A stretch of DNA of 64,000 nucleotides from Anodontia alba (Eukaryota > Mollusca > Bivalvia > Lucinida > Lucinidae): contig OZ024830.1 of assembly GCA_964016985.1 (NCBI GenBank), positions 63,194,550-63,258,549 of the forward strand, given 5' to 3'. The position numbers were made by a program, and so were the translations under genes. Of this stretch, positions 46,620 through 58,861 are shown piece after piece (positions within the stretch are counted from its first letter, which is position 1; the number at the start of each line of letters is the position of its first letter). The notes beneath the pieces are model-generated. The model was not told where the DNA came from. It ran no database searches and saw nothing but the letters and a program-made list of their open reading frames with translations.

Positions 46620-47405
46620 ATGTTCATATTTATACATATGTATTTTGGACGCAGTCATTTTTCTCACAGGAAAATACAACGAAGGAGCGCAACCGGTTAT
46701 TCATGGTGTTAAAATGACTCAACAGGAAATATCATGAATATAGGATTACTTAATTTTGTATTTACTGTAGTTTGAAAATGGTGAATGGCCTTTCTATTCC
46801 GGCTTCCCTTTTATATCAACGGCTGTGTGCTCAAAAGCACAAGAACCTTCGGAGATATATTACATTTTCAGAGGAGGTAATTGCCAAAACTGTGTTGGGT
46901 CTGGGTTTCTGAAAAGGGGTTTACTCCAAAGGGAGCAAATTCTTTCTTTTAAGAGTAGAAACCTTCTTCGAAGAGGCTTAGAGTGTAAACAGCCACACAG
47001 GAAGCCATAAAAGGTGTGTCCCTTGTAAAAATGTCTGCTTTCCTCCACATCGCGTGGGTCTATTATAAAAGATTCTTTCCTTTTGGTTTAGACCCTTTTT
47101 AAAAGGCAGCAAAAAATTTTAATAGAATTGTCTGCTGATAGTGTACTAATTCTCCCTCAGACCTAGTAATAGTTATATTGGGTCCAAGATTCTCCTTAAT
47201 CAGAGTCTGTACTGTTTTTAAACTCACTAGGTATAGTGAAGTTCTAGGAAAATTACAGTAGAGAGATTTAAAGTCCGAGGTCAAGGAACGTGTTCGAACA
47301 TTTAAGAAGACTTCATACATTTACACCATTTGTTCAACCGTATCCACCTTTTTTTCTTACTTCCTGTTTGCCTTACCTAAGGAGCAACATTTTAGAGTAG
47401 AACCC
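46620..47405. other. Intronic stretch with decayed repeat fragments
   Basis: TTCTGAAAAGGGGTTTACTC and AAATTCTTTCTTTTAAGAGT arms of the 4140 family occur at about 46905-47000 and near 47080. No gene. Confidence 0.4.
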
Positions 47406-47410
47406 TTTTC

Positions 47411-48695
47411 TATGGCAAACTGTTTTACTATTTATTAAGCAAAATAGATGTATTATATAATATATCAGATATCTTATATCGGATAAAGGATATCTAATAT
47501 AGGATATAAGATATCTGATATACTAATTCAGGTATCTTACATCCTATGTTAGATATAATATATGAGATATCTTACTTAATTCTGCATATAAGATACCTAA
47601 TTTACCATACAAGATATCTTATTTGTTAAATAAGATATCTTATATATTAATATTGATATCTAATATACTAAATAAGATTTCTGATATTTTAAATGAGATA
47701 TCTTATTTGATTGAATAAATGAGATATCTCCTTTAGTAAATAAGATATCTTATATTCTATATGAGATACCTTATATAGCATATCAGATATCTTATATAGT
47801 ATATTAGATATCTTAACTGACATATAAGATGTCTATTTTTATAAGATATCTGATTTAATATATCAGATATCTTATATATTATATAAGATATCTGATATAT
47901 TAAATAGATATCTGATTTATAGAATAAATAGTTAAACGGCTTGCTGGCAAGCCGGTTTACTATTTATTATGCATTATATCAGATATCTTATATAGGATAT
48001 AAGATATCTAATATAGGATATAAGCTATCTGAATTAATATATCAGATATCATATCCTATATAAGATATCATATCCTATATAAGATATCTGATATATCATA
48101 TTAGATATCTGATTTAATTCCACATATAAGACATCTTATTTACTATATATCTTCTTTGTTAAATAAGATATCTAATATATTAATATAGATTATCTGATAT
48201 ACAAAATAAGACATCTGATATATTAAATGAGATATCTTATTTAATTGAATAAATGAATAAATAAAACTTCTTTAGTAAATAATAGATCTTATATCCTATA
48301 TAAGATATCTTATATAGCATATCAGATATCTTATATAGCATATAAGATATCTGATATGCTATTTAGATTTCTCTAAAAACTATTCTTTTAAAAATAGCCT
48401 GTCCTCTACTAGTATCTTGCTTGGCACGTTTTAAGGGTTAAAGAACTTACCGACGTCATTACGTGTGACGGTGGAAATGGGCATATAAGATATCTTTTAT
48501 GCCAATTAAGATATCTTATATAGCATATCAGATATCTTATACAGCATGTAAGATATCTTAATTGACATATAAGATATCTTATTTATATAAGATACCTGAT
48601 ATAATATATCAGATATCTTATATAATATATAAGATATCTGATATACTAAATCAGATATCTGATGTATAGAATAAATAGTAAAACGGCTTGCCATA
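47411..48695. mobile_element. AGATATCT-rich dimeric element, copy 2, carrying a cadherin exon fragment
   Basis: The left end TATGGCAAACTGTTTTACTA and right end TAGTAAAACGGCTTGCCATA pair. The 6-bp repeat CTTTTC flanks it (47405-47410, 48696-48701). The dimer junction ACGGCTTGC-TGGCAAGCCG is at about 47935-47960. Spacer order in the array matches copies 1 and 3. A 106-bp piece of the host gene lies inside the second half (48368-48473). Confidence 0.87.
48368..48473 (-). pseudogene. Duplicated fragment of cadherin exon 1 end, splice donor and intron 1 start
   Basis: These 106 bp match 49592-49697 at 103 positions (mismatches in AATAGCCTGTCC versus AATAGTCTCTCC, and CACGTTTT versus CACTTTTT). 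The copy holds the last 23 bp of exon 1 (48451-48473), an unchanged GTAAGT donor and 83 bp of intron. Flanks on both sides are AGATATCT-element sequence. It cannot encode protein on its own but could act as a decoy 5' splice site about 1.2 kb into the intron. The original is the exon 1 copy, because only that one continues the reading frame. Confidence 0.93.
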
Positions 48696-48767
48696 CTTTT
48701 CAGAAAGAATACAAAACAATTTTGATAGAGTTGTCTCCCCTGAAAGTGTACCATTCCCCTTATACTA

Positions 48768-48965
48768 GTAGTTTAGAAAGCTGAGTAAAAATGCAGACGC
48801 TATTTTGGAATAATTTTCCTTATTAGCTCAGAAAATAAGCTTTGATGTTTTATGGAAATTGTCTCCTACATGTAGGGAGAAATCGCACTAAATGTCAAAG
48901 CCTGTTTTCTGGGGAAAATAAAAAAAGCATGAACTGTATCTGCGGAACTAGCCCAAAGAATAGTA
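48768..48965. mobile_element. MITE, 'GCAGACG...AAATTGTCTCC' family
   Basis: TTTTATGGAAATTGTCTCCT and GGGAGAAATCGCACTAAATG arms, with TTAGCTCAGAAAATAAGC mirrored by CCTGTTTTCTGGGGAAAATA. Confidence 0.55.
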
Positions 48966-49035
48966 ATGGTGAAGTAATGAAATAATTAACAGTTTAGGAT
49001 CAGTGGTTATTACATGTATATAGTAACCCAGTATG

Positions 49036-49124
49036 CATTCTACATAAATCTATAGCGGGCCGTTATCGGCCCGTCAGGATAGCTGACGAGCCGATAACGG
49101 TCCTCATAAGATTTATGAAGAATG
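49036..49124. mobile_element. Short hairpin element, CGGGCCGTTATCGGCCCGTC
   Basis: An 89-bp near-palindrome: CATTCTACATAAATC at the left, GATTTATGAAGAATG at the right, and CCGTTATCGGCCCGTCAG against CTGACGAGCCGATAACGG around the loop GATAG. Probably a small MITE; an RNA hairpin precursor is a weaker alternative. Confidence 0.6.
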
Positions 49125-49279
49125 GTGTCCAAATATTTATGGTACAGTAATATTAGACGCTCAGGCTGGTAGTTGTGTGAAACATCAGTATAGAGCAATT
49201 AAGGTAATACAAGAATCAAGTCGAGCAGATTGCTGGGGTAGTGAAGATTATTCCCAGTAGATGCACACAGGACAGTGGA

Positions 49280-49591
49280 AATTGTTTGCATCTGAACCTG
49301 TTCCTGATTGGTGTAAACATTTAGCATACATGCATTGGGAAAAATCAACAGAAAATGGTTTTGACATTTAATGCAGATGCAATTTGCATGAAATATGCAA
49401 CCTTTTTATTCCGTTTTGGTGGAAGCGGGGACTGCACGTGGGTGGATGGGGGTGGAGGGGGAGGTAAAAAAATGTGTCCTCTGCATTTGCCCAGAGCAAA
49501 GGTTTGCCCTTAACTGCAGCAGACGACATTTTGATTTTTTTCCTCTGGCAATAAGACGACTAGCAGATGATTCACATGAAATGTCTCATAT
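49280..49591. repeat. Decayed MITE-like sequence next to exon 1
   Basis: Fragments of the 16221 family (TTTTGACATTTAATGCA, GCAGCAGACGACATTTTG, CACATGAAATGTC) interrupted by a G-rich GGGGGTGGAGGGGGAGG tract. It ends where the segment duplicated at 48368 begins. Confidence 0.4.
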
Positions 49592-49674
49592 TTTCTCTAA
49601 AAACTATTCTTTTAAAAATAGTCTCTCCTCTACTAGTATCTTGCTTGGCACTTTTTAAGGGTTAAAGAACTTAC

Positions 49675-50728
49675 CGACGTCATTACGTGTGACGGTGATA
49701 ACTATCCTGGCTGCCCGCTTATTAACATCCTCATAGTCGAGCTTGACACCTGCAGCCAGGGACACCTCTCCGGTTACAGCATCCACCTGGAACATGTTCT
49801 CTGGAGTGGAAACTTTCAGAGAGTACCTCCAATCAGTATTCGGTGGGTTCGGAGCCACACTGAAAAGTACTCCTGTTTTTGTCTCAGTGAAGTTCTGGTC
49901 GGGAAAAATCTCCGGGGTTTGACGTTTTTGCCTGTTGTGTAACGTGTGCTCATGAAACCTGAGATTTTGGTCATTGCTGAAAATGGGCAATTGAATCGTA
50001 TTTTCATATTCTAAGAGAGTTATTTCCACGTTTGTATGTCCTTGTAAGCCCGTCGAGTCCTTTGCTGTTATGATGAAGTTGAACGATTGTTCCTGTGCCG
50101 TCCGCAGTGAACTTTTAGTGAGAATTTGGACAGTCTGCCGCCCGTGTTGGTTTAGGGTTCTGAGACGAAAATGTTCTGCGTGTTTACCTTTCATGCTGTA
50201 TGTGATGTCATGGCAGTTTTGAATGGCACAAGCAGATAAATCTGTAATCCCTTGGACCGGACTACCTTCTTCGGCATTCTTAAACACCACACCAGTATAT
50301 TTGTCATGGATAAAGGATAAAGAATCGCCTACACCAACAATTTCAATGTAGATCTGATTGGAATCTGAGACAGGGGTTATGGGTGTGTTACTACAGTGAT
50401 ATAATGATTTTGCTTTTACCGTATAAACGTCTTCGAGTCTGTCAGCTAATGATAAATTTGTGACTAGATAACCATTTTTTCCCACATGAAATGGAGTTAT
50501 GACTTTTTCTGAAGACTTTGATACACGATTAACTTCCACACACTCCGGATCCGTCAATATTTTCGTCACAATAAAACCCTTGTTGATATTATGAGGGAGA
50601 CAAAGTCCATGTCTTGACGTTCCTAACCTCATACAGCGTACATATGGCGCAAAAACAAACAAACATAAAATAAACAAAGGTGAAACTGCTGAATATTTCC
50701 TTATTATTCGACCAGTAGACGGCGCCAT
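49675..50728 (-). CDS. Cadherin-superfamily gene, coding exon 1 (signal peptide, prodomain-like region, furin site, start of first mature EC repeat)
   Basis: This exon encodes residues 1-351 plus one base of the next codon. The ATG at 50728 is chosen because an in-frame TAA lies at 50788-50786 and no earlier in-frame ATG exists; A at -3 and G at +4 suit translation. A signal peptide covers about residues 1-31 (basic start, then a hydrophobic core SPLFILCLFVFAPYV). Residues about 40-120 hold cysteines and an F-x-VG-x-NG-x-LV pattern like the prodomain of classical cadherins. Residues about 135-245 look like a degenerate EC domain without calcium motifs. RQKR at residues 266-269 is a furin-type site. 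After it comes an EC repeat with FQVDAVTGEVSL and LDYED. The exon ends GACGTCG|GTAAGT, phase 1. The protein should act at the cell surface in adhesion or recognition. The family is clear; the subfamily (classical type III-like, or another long cadherin) is not. Confidence 0.93.
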
Positions 50729-51900
50729 ATTGGATATTTGAAAATCACAACCAATCGGCAATATATTCTGATGTTTTAACTCCACTTAAATTAAATTAGA
50801 ACATAGCTGAAGTCCATCTAAACCATGGCCAGTTAATAAATCCAATTTGTAAGCTAGATGTCCAGAGAAAAGAATATCCACACAAAACCACTTAATCCAA
50901 GTCCACTTAAGGTGAGAAATTTCTTAAGCGCCCCACAGGTAAATCTAATTATGAGTCACTCGGTCATATATTACCTTAAGAAATCCTAGTCTTTCAAAAC
51001 GAGACTGTTGACACATATTGTGATTTCATGCACAATTTTAAATTTAGTCCAAAAATAATATTTTCTTGGGTTTGGCTGGTATGTGTCGATAATGAATATT
51101 CATGAGATAAATATAATACACCTGTGCGCAGGTAGTTTCTACACACGTTATAGCGTCGTAGTGATGATAGCTGCAGGTAAAATATTAAAGCGGTCGCGCG
51201 GAAAATCTGATAAACTATGAAATGAATAGCTTAATAGCTCAGCTGTAATACAATAATGTTTGAAAATAATTGTTACAGCATGTATAACCGTACATGTATA
51301 CTAGTATAGCATATACTCACACAAGCAAGTGGCATAATAATAATGAACCACGTTGCGGGAAAAAATGTCGAATTACTCTTTCAGTGCGCATGCCCGGCCC
51401 CTTGACAAGGCCACATGTCTAATTTGGCTGAAGTTTTCCCTTGGCCCACCGCTTACGTGAGCGAAGATGAGACTGCGTGGAACCATTGCTGTTCGCATAA
51501 TATGCTGTATAACAGTTATTTTCCCCCGACGCGACTCTAATAATGAAATCAAAAGCTAGAAATAATTATGCACACCATAGGAAGACTACATAACATATTT
51601 AACAAAAAATAACAGCAACAGCAATAATAATAATCTTCCAATCATGGTCAGTGATTTCAACAACTGTATTAGTAGCGACGTTTCTTTTAAACGTTATAGA
51701 AGATAGTGAATATGACAAACATTTTCATCAAGTATAATAAAAACATCAGTATTGGCACGTGTGCGAAGTACGAGTGAAATTTGAATGTTTTCATTACACG
51801 ATATGAAAATATTTATTAAATTTAAAGAAAAAAAAAATGTTTTCAGGATTAGCGCTTCTGACGACATTGCTGACGCCGCCAAACAAAACAGAAACATCAT
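50729..51900 (-). other. 5' flank of the cadherin gene (5' UTR and promoter not resolved)
   Basis: The sequence just upstream of the ATG should contain the 5' UTR and promoter. An in-frame stop lies at 50788-50786. I see no convincing TATA box, initiator or CpG island, and cannot say whether an upstream non-coding exon exists. No tandem repeat dominates this stretch. Confidence 0.35.
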
Positions 51901-51921
51901 GACGTCGACAGTGAGTGCTTA

Positions 51922-51970
<49 letters not shown>
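51922..51970. repeat. (CA)n(GA)n compound microsatellite
   Basis: ACACAC for about 14 bp, then GAGA for about 35 bp. Confidence 0.95.
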
Positions 51971-51974
<4 letters not shown>

Positions 51975-51989
51975 TCCGGCAAATCAAAG

Positions 51990-52740
51990 TAATTTTGATA
52001 GCAGAATGTTCCTTACTTAACTAAGAAAATGCATACCCAACTTGGTAGGTATAGACAGAAACAAAATAGTTTAAAGGTGTTCAAAAATCTGAAATGGAGG
52101 TAACATCTGGTTTTGAAACAATGAAGAAAACCGAAGTCATCCAAAGCGAGGAGTGAAAATATAAATCATACCGGTCAATAGTGTTTGATACCGCTTTTAT
52201 TTTCACCGCATGTTACACTCATTGCTATGATTACATTGCTAAACAACATTAATAAACGGTATTTCGTTTATACTGAGTAGTCGGTTTTTGTTTGCACAGT
52301 AATTCATCCATGTTCACTGTATTTCAGATATAATGTGTCCCCCGGATGAGTTACCGCCGGTGGCGGGACTATCCCCGGGAAACAGACAATTTTGAAAATT
52401 CGATGTCTAATTCATTACCCAGTGTCTAATTTTGTGTCGAAAATCCCATGGGTGGGGCTCCGATTTTTCACTTATTTACCTGAAGAATTTCTAGCTTTTT
52501 TTCTGAAATTCACGAGGAAAGGCATTTTTTGCTGTCTAATCCCCAAGGTATCTCAAACCAAAGCCCTCTTTGGGAAAACTTAGGTAGGTGCATAGTGACG
52601 CTGTCTGTAACTGAGCGCCTCGCTGTCAGTGTTGTGTAAAACAAACTTCAAAACAAATTAAAATTATAATAATAAAATTTAAAAAAAGAAAACAAACAAA
52701 GAAAACATATTTTTGTAAAACTGAGTGGCAGACAAAAAGA
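51990..52740. other. Intergenic stretch without recognised feature
   Basis: No gene or clear repeat seen; upstream of the cadherin start. Confidence 0.4.
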
Positions 52741-52750
52741 TAGACTCACT

Positions 52751-52756
<6 letters not shown>

Positions 52757-52829
<73 letters not shown>
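52757..52829. repeat. (CA)n microsatellite
   Basis: About 73 bp of uninterrupted AC dinucleotides. Confidence 0.97.
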
Positions 52830-52830
<1 letters not shown>

Positions 52831-53487
52831 CGCCATTCATGAGGATAACACATGACACAGTCATATACATGTCCGTTGTGATTACAATCATTGAAATTGT
52901 CACTTTAACATTCTTAGATATTGACAATAGGGAAATGACTTGACACACAGATCAAATCAATGCTCAAGGAGAAACTCGTTTTGTTTTCATATCAAAATAA
53001 CCCAAGGCTGCATAATTTGCTTTGCAAAGGTGTGCAATACCAATACCAATGGTGTAATGGACAAATTAGAAACGAATTGATCGTCTCTTATAAAAGTGAA
53101 TGTAAATTTAAGTGCGATCTTTTCATCAAAAGTTTATAAGTTTATAACATATTACCAAAATATAGTTTTTTTTTTTTTTTTTTTTTTTTTGCATATTTGT
53201 ATACAGGAAGACCCACATATAGAGCAGCAAACTGGTCAATTACAACGTTCCACCGCACACTATTAAATCTTAAGCAGGCGCCCTTAAGCACATCCATTGA
53301 ATGTCCTGGACATAGTAAGTAATTTATTCATGCAATAAGCCATATGGCCCATGAGCACATATACAAATTTCAACATACATGATATGCAGGATAGCGGACA
53401 TACATTATACACAGTAAATTTCCATAAGAATCGATACCAATGTATTCGGGAGTGGTGCAATTTTAAACTTTGAATAGTATAATCTAT

Positions 53488-53690
53488 TTATGCCGAGTGG
53501 ACTCCTCTACCTTAATTCTTCGGACCTGTTCACTTCCAACAAAAGGGGTGTCTGGTTAGGTTATATAAGTATTACCATATTTTATAGCAATTCCTGTATT
53601 AAATGCAAAAGATGTAGACCCTGATTAGACGCCGTTCTATGGCGTCCGATCCGTGTACATACTGTTTGTTTTGTAATAACTTTAGTTCAC
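53488..53690. mobile_element. MITE, 'ATTTATGCCGAGTGGAC' family, decayed
   Basis: The left arm TCTATTTATGCCGAGTGGAC TCC and inner GATGTAGACCCTGATTAGAC GCC with complement match 36810. The right terminus is lost. Confidence 0.5.
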
Positions 53691-54299
53691 TCCATCCATA
53701 CGGAATTTGGCATACGAGGTGCACATAAAAATAGCAGTTTGAAATGCTTGCATGAGATTGACAATAACATGATTAACATGATACTCTTTCTCTCTCTCTC
53801 TGTCTTTTAGCTAATAGCTGAAAAATATGTATTTACCCTCAGTACAGAATGACCTGAGCACGGATTACACGTGATGTCAGTTATCCAATAGAACAATGGA
53901 CGTGTTTAAAATTTAGGATAAGTATGGTGAGCAGTTAAGGCGCACTAATATTTATGGTAATTACGAGATTATGTTGATGCATGAAGCATTCTTCAGGTTT
54001 TTTTCACGGCCTGCTTCAAGATTTGTTTATTCATTGACATGAAGATATATAGAATAGTTTCTCACCGCTGTGGTTCGAGCCTGTGGGAAAGTAAAGTTCT
54101 GCTTATGGTGGATGGTCAGGTGGTTTCTCCGATTTTTGCCCACCTTTGATGAACGACCGGCTCGATATAAGTGAAATATTCTTGAAAGGGCCGTAACCCC
54201 GCTCAATATATAATTTCGACTAATTCAGGTCGTACTCATGGTACTGAAATGTGAAAACAAGCACCAGATGACAACAAGTTAACTGAAAAGTTTAACAGT

Positions 54300-54357
54300 T
54301 TGCAGACTTCATTTAGAGTGAACGATAGGGTGAACCAAAGTGCGCGGACGAATGAAC

Positions 54358-54395
<38 letters not shown>

Positions 54396-54424
54396 GTCGC
54401 ACATGCCAATGCAGGCGCGACAAA
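54300..54424 (+). mobile_element. Pearl/Helentron-like family C, solo 3' end
   Basis: ACGAATGAACGGA, then an (AC)n run (54359-54394), then the hairpin GTCGCACATGC-CAAT-GCAGGCGCGAC, matching the 3' end at 41932-41949. A CA repeat replaces part of the ACGG tract. Confidence 0.6.
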
Positions 54425-54426
54425 TT

Positions 54427-54646
54427 GAGCCGGGACACAGCATTTTCCTAAAAGATTGCATGTGCGGCAGCGAAGACACTGATCAGCTTCCGCATCTGCG
54501 CAGTCTGACCAGTCTTCGGAGGGCACAAGGGGTAAAGCCAAGGACCCAAATCATTATCAAGCAGACAGCGAAGAATTTGATCAGCCTGTACAGGCGCGCA
54601 AGCTGATCGGTGCACATGTATTAGTGTAGGAAATGCTGTGCCCCGG
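54427..54646. mobile_element. MITE, 'GCAGCGAAGACACTGATCAG' family
   Basis: GAGCCGGGACACAGCATTTT CC and GGAAATGCTGTGCCCCGGC are near-perfect ends. GCGCATCCGCAG-like arms (GCATCTGCGCAGTCTGACCA) lie inside. Confidence 0.75.
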
Positions 54647-54649
54647 CTG

Positions 54650-56230
54650 CATGTTCAAAACGGTCAGCTACAACTATTCTGAGTGAGGGAGGCAGTACCA
54701 CAGAGACCCCGCTGTCGAGACTGCCATTTCACCAGTCGGTTCTGGACAGTAGATTTTTTCTATTGTCTCTCTTGCCAGATAAAGCGCAAGGTAGACCAAA
54801 TACTAACTAGGTCCTTCTAATTGGAATACTCTGATTTTTTCATAGGTCCTGGGTGGAATTTGAATTTTTAACTAAATATTTATTATTAACATTATATATT
54901 TTATTGTACAGACAAGAAAAATAAAACGCCTAACAGCATTATGGACCTTCTTTTTTTTTTTTTTAATAATGAAGAAAGTGAGAGTTGGCTCCCTTGCATA
55001 GTAACACCTGCTGGATCTCCTCTTCATCCCTACCAAATATGAAAGCAATCCACTGAAGAATAAAGGTAACATATAACTGAAAAATAGGCTAACCTATGAC
55101 GACGCCCGCACGCCCACCCGGACATCGCTATTTTAAAGGACAACCCCCCCTCCTAAAAAAAAAAAGAAAAAGTCCAAAAATGTTTCTTTTGACATTTCAG
55201 AAGCTATAGGCACACGACCATCATTAAATTAGATTTCTCAAGGAATAGGGAATTATACTTAATGGAGATGCTAATGGTAAAATCAGAGGAAACCAAATGA
55301 CTGGACCTTGTTGTTTATAAAGAGTACTCAGGGATTTAACTGACTGCTGTCTCCAATTGTACATACCATGATACTTTAAAATTTCAAAAGACGTTTCAGG
55401 GGAGAAAACTATTCCAAACTGTATTACCTCCCTTCTGAAAGTGGGGTGGAGCGGGGGCGGGTCTATTCTAAAATGGAAGAATTTGCTCCCTGCAAGAAAA
55501 CAGACAAGAAGTCACGAAAGTAATCTCCCTTGTAAAAATACCAGTTGTTTCCAGTCCCTTAATACAGACCTTCAGTCTAAGGAATGATTGTGAACCTGGG
55601 CCTGTTCGTAATTTATTACCTTTCAAGAACTTGCCGATAGAAATTTGGATAGCCCTTATGATACGTTATCATTGTTAGGACAGCTGTTAAAGAGGGCTGT
55701 AAAATTCTACAGTATGCTCTGTTCCAGCTTTGAAAGAGAATCAGACCAGCGTGTGCACATATGGCACGGATTTACAATCTACATGACTAGACTGCATGGA
55801 TACACAGGATGGCTTGGGATGTTCATTGTAGATGTGATTTTTTAGCTGATTTTTTTTTTTTAATTATTTAGCTGATTTTTTAATTATTATTTTAAGTCAT
55901 AAATGTTTACTTTGTCCTCTTGGATCAAACAAAAGTAAAAAAGGATTGCCTTTGGAAACAAAGAACACACAAAATCACGAAAATCGTAGACTCGGTTTGA
56001 TCGAGTCTCTTCGGTTGCAAGACTGTAGTTTGCGAGGCTGCGTACGCTCCCTAGCGCCGGCTTAAGCGGTATTCGATTTTCAAAATAACTATTGATGGTA
56101 TTGATGGGTCCGAGGAAAACAGGATTTGACATTTCATGCAAATGGTCCAATGCCGTTTTCCATGGACGGTTGAACGTTATAACAACCAAGTATTAACTTT
56201 CACCAAAAGCTTTGTCTATACGTGGCGCAC
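54650..56230. other. Intergenic stretch, mostly unassigned
   Basis: Fragments of the 4140 family near 55430-55545 and short poly-A/T runs. No gene is supported. Confidence 0.4.
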
Positions 56231-56234
56231 ACTA

Positions 56235-58537
56235 ACAAGAGGCCCACGGGCCACGATTCGCTCACCTGAGTGACATAGCCCTGCAGACATGCAGATGTTA
56301 TGCAACATTTATCCAATCCTATCATCGCAACTAATGAAAATATCATCATTTGAGCAGTTCTTAGTTTTGAAGAAGAATATATGGGCCTGACAGTCAATGG
56401 AGCATGATCATGAATAAACTATCAATCACATTTCAACAGAAGGATCAATGTGAAATTTGGTGGAAATTGGCTAAGTGGTTTCTGAAGAATCGATATTTTA
56501 TACATGTAAACAGCACAGTGGCAGGGACATATTATAAATATAAACCAGATGATGGCCATCTTATATTTCCAATCAGAACAATTTTAACTACTGTTGATCT
56601 ACAAGTCACTTCGATACTTTCAATATAAATGTATATGGCCCACACAAATAGGGAAGCAAATTGGACCTTGGAGGTAAAAAGGTCAAATGTCAACATAAAC
56701 CATCATTTGAGCAATTTTGGTAGATCTCCTGTCCCCTATAATTTGTGCAAAGATTAGGACCCAGGGCTTATTTGGTTATGGAGAAGAAGATTTTTAAAGG
56801 TTTTTACCATATATTGGCATGGCAGCCATTTTGATCAATGGACCATACCCATTTTAGCAATCTTTCATTCTCCTGCCCACGGAGGCTCCGCATGAAATTT
56901 GAGCAACACTGGCCCGGAGGCTTCAGAGGAAAAGCCATTTGAAATTATCAACATTTTTTCCATACAAATGTATGGCGCCCATACAAATGCATACAGAAGC
57001 AAACTTGACCTCGCCGTAAAAAGGTTAAATGTCAATGTATGACAATTATTTTAGCAACTTTGGTAGACCGCCCGTTCCAGATGATATATGCAAAGATTCA
57101 GCCACAAGCCATCCTCGGTTTTGGAAAATAAGATTTTTAAATGTTTTTTCCCATGCAAATGCATAAGGAAGCAACTTGACCTTGCCGTAAAAAGGTCAAA
57201 TGTCAATGTATGACCATTATTTTAGCAACTTTGGTAGACCCCCTGTCCCCGATGATTTATGCAAATATTCAGCCCCAAAGCATCCTCTGTTCTAGAGAAG
57301 AAGATTTATAAAGGTTTTTACCATATATGGGCATGGCGCCCATCTTGGTCAATGAACCGTGACCATTTTAGCAATCTTTTGTTCCCCCTATCTAAGGAGG
57401 CTCCATATGAAATTTGAGCAAAATTGGCCCAGAGGCTCCAGAGAAGAAGTTGTTTGAAATTCTGAACATTTTTCCCATACAAATGCATAAGGAAGCAAAA
57501 TTGACCTTAACGTAAAAAGGTCAAATGTCAATGTACGACTATTATTTTAGCAATTTTGGTAGCCCTCTTGTTCCCGAAGATATATGCAAAGATTCAGCCA
57601 TAAGGCATGCTCGGTTTTGGAGAAAAAGATTTTTAAAGGTTTTTCCCATACAAATGCACAGGGAAGCAAACTTGACCTTGCCGTAAAAAGGTCAAACGTC
57701 AACGTACGACAATTCATTTAGCAATGTTGGTAGACCTCCCGTCCTCGATGATTCCTGCCAAGGTTCAGCCCAAAGGCATTCTCGGTTCTGAAGGAGAAGA
57801 TTTTTAAAGGTTTTTACCATATATGGGCGTGGCGGCCATCTTGGTCAACGGACCGTGACCATTTTAGCAATTTTTTGTTCCCCCACCCTAAGGAGGCTCC
57901 ATATGAAATTTGAGCAAAATTGGCCCAGAGGCTCCAGAGGAGAAGTTGTTTGAAATTCTGGTCATTTTTCCCATACAAATGCATAAGGAAGCAAAATTAA
58001 CCTTAACGTAAAAAAATCATATGTCAATGTACGACCATTATTTTAGCAATTTTGGTAGCTCTCCTGTTCCCAAAGATATATGCAAAGATTCAGCCATAAG
58101 GCATGCTCGGTTTTGGAGAAGAAGATTTTTAAAGGTTTTTCCCATACAAATGCATAGGGAAGCAAACTTGACCTTGCCGTAAAAAGGTCAAACGTCAACG
58201 TACGACAATTCTTTTAGCAATTTTGGTAGACCTCCCGTCCCCGATGATTCCTGCAGAGGTTCAGCCCCAAGGCATTCTCGGTTCTGGAGAAGATTTTTAA
58301 AGGTTTTTACCATATATGGGCGTGGCGGCCATCTTGGTCAACGGACCACGACCATTTTAGCAATTTTTTCATTCCCCCACCCTAAGGAGGCTCCATATGA
58401 AATTTGAGCAAAATTGGCTCAGCGGTTTCAGAGGAGAAGTCATTTGAAAATGTTAACGGACGGACGCACGGACGGACGGACGGACGGACGAAAAGTGATC
58501 ACAATAGCTCATCCTGAGCAGAGCTCAGGTGAGCTAA
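56235..58537 (+). mobile_element. Pearl/Helentron-like element, family B, full length
   Basis: Closely similar to 23523-25347 through most of its length, starting ACAAGAGGCCCACGGGCC...CGCTCACCTGAG. It has one or two more tandem units, an ACGG microsatellite (about 58455-58488), the CCTGAGC-AGA-GCTCAGG hairpin and TGAGCTAAAAA. Confidence 0.82.
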
Positions 58538-58861
58538 AAATGTTTAACGGGCTGATTTGATATATCAAATGCTCAACATGATTATTCGCATTCCATGTAA
58601 TACTGAAGTGAGGTATTTGGGTATCTGGCAGATTCAGAGAACCAATATTCGCTTTCACAAAAAGTTTGGTCTACGCTTAGCACACAATGAATGTTAAAGC
58701 TGACTGAAGATTGACAGCAAAATGTTCTTGTAAATCCATCAAGCAAACGGATGGTAATCTAGAGAACTAGCTCGAAAACTTTGTTCCCTATCCACATCCG
58801 GGAACTTTCGAGTTAGTACCCTCGACAGGAAAACGGTAAATAAATAGAGTTTATTTGTTTG

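Larger units (their letters stand above)
20475..49674 (-). other. Intron 1 of the cadherin gene, about 29.2 kb
   Basis: Bounded by GTAAGT at 49674 and TTTCAG ending at 20475, with matching phase 1. It contains pearl/Helentron-like elements, two AGATATCT elements, a SINE, minisatellites and many MITEs. No open frame in it resembles a cadherin repeat or a transposase. Confidence 0.85.

Noticed and set aside
49655..49674. Reading through the exon 1 donor to residues KFFNP
   Set aside because: A strong GTAAGT donor at 49674 and an exact phase match to exon 2 show that this is intron.
50729..50785. Earlier cadherin start at 50785
   Set aside because: The codon there is GTG, not ATG; the first in-frame ATG is at 50728 and directly precedes the signal peptide.
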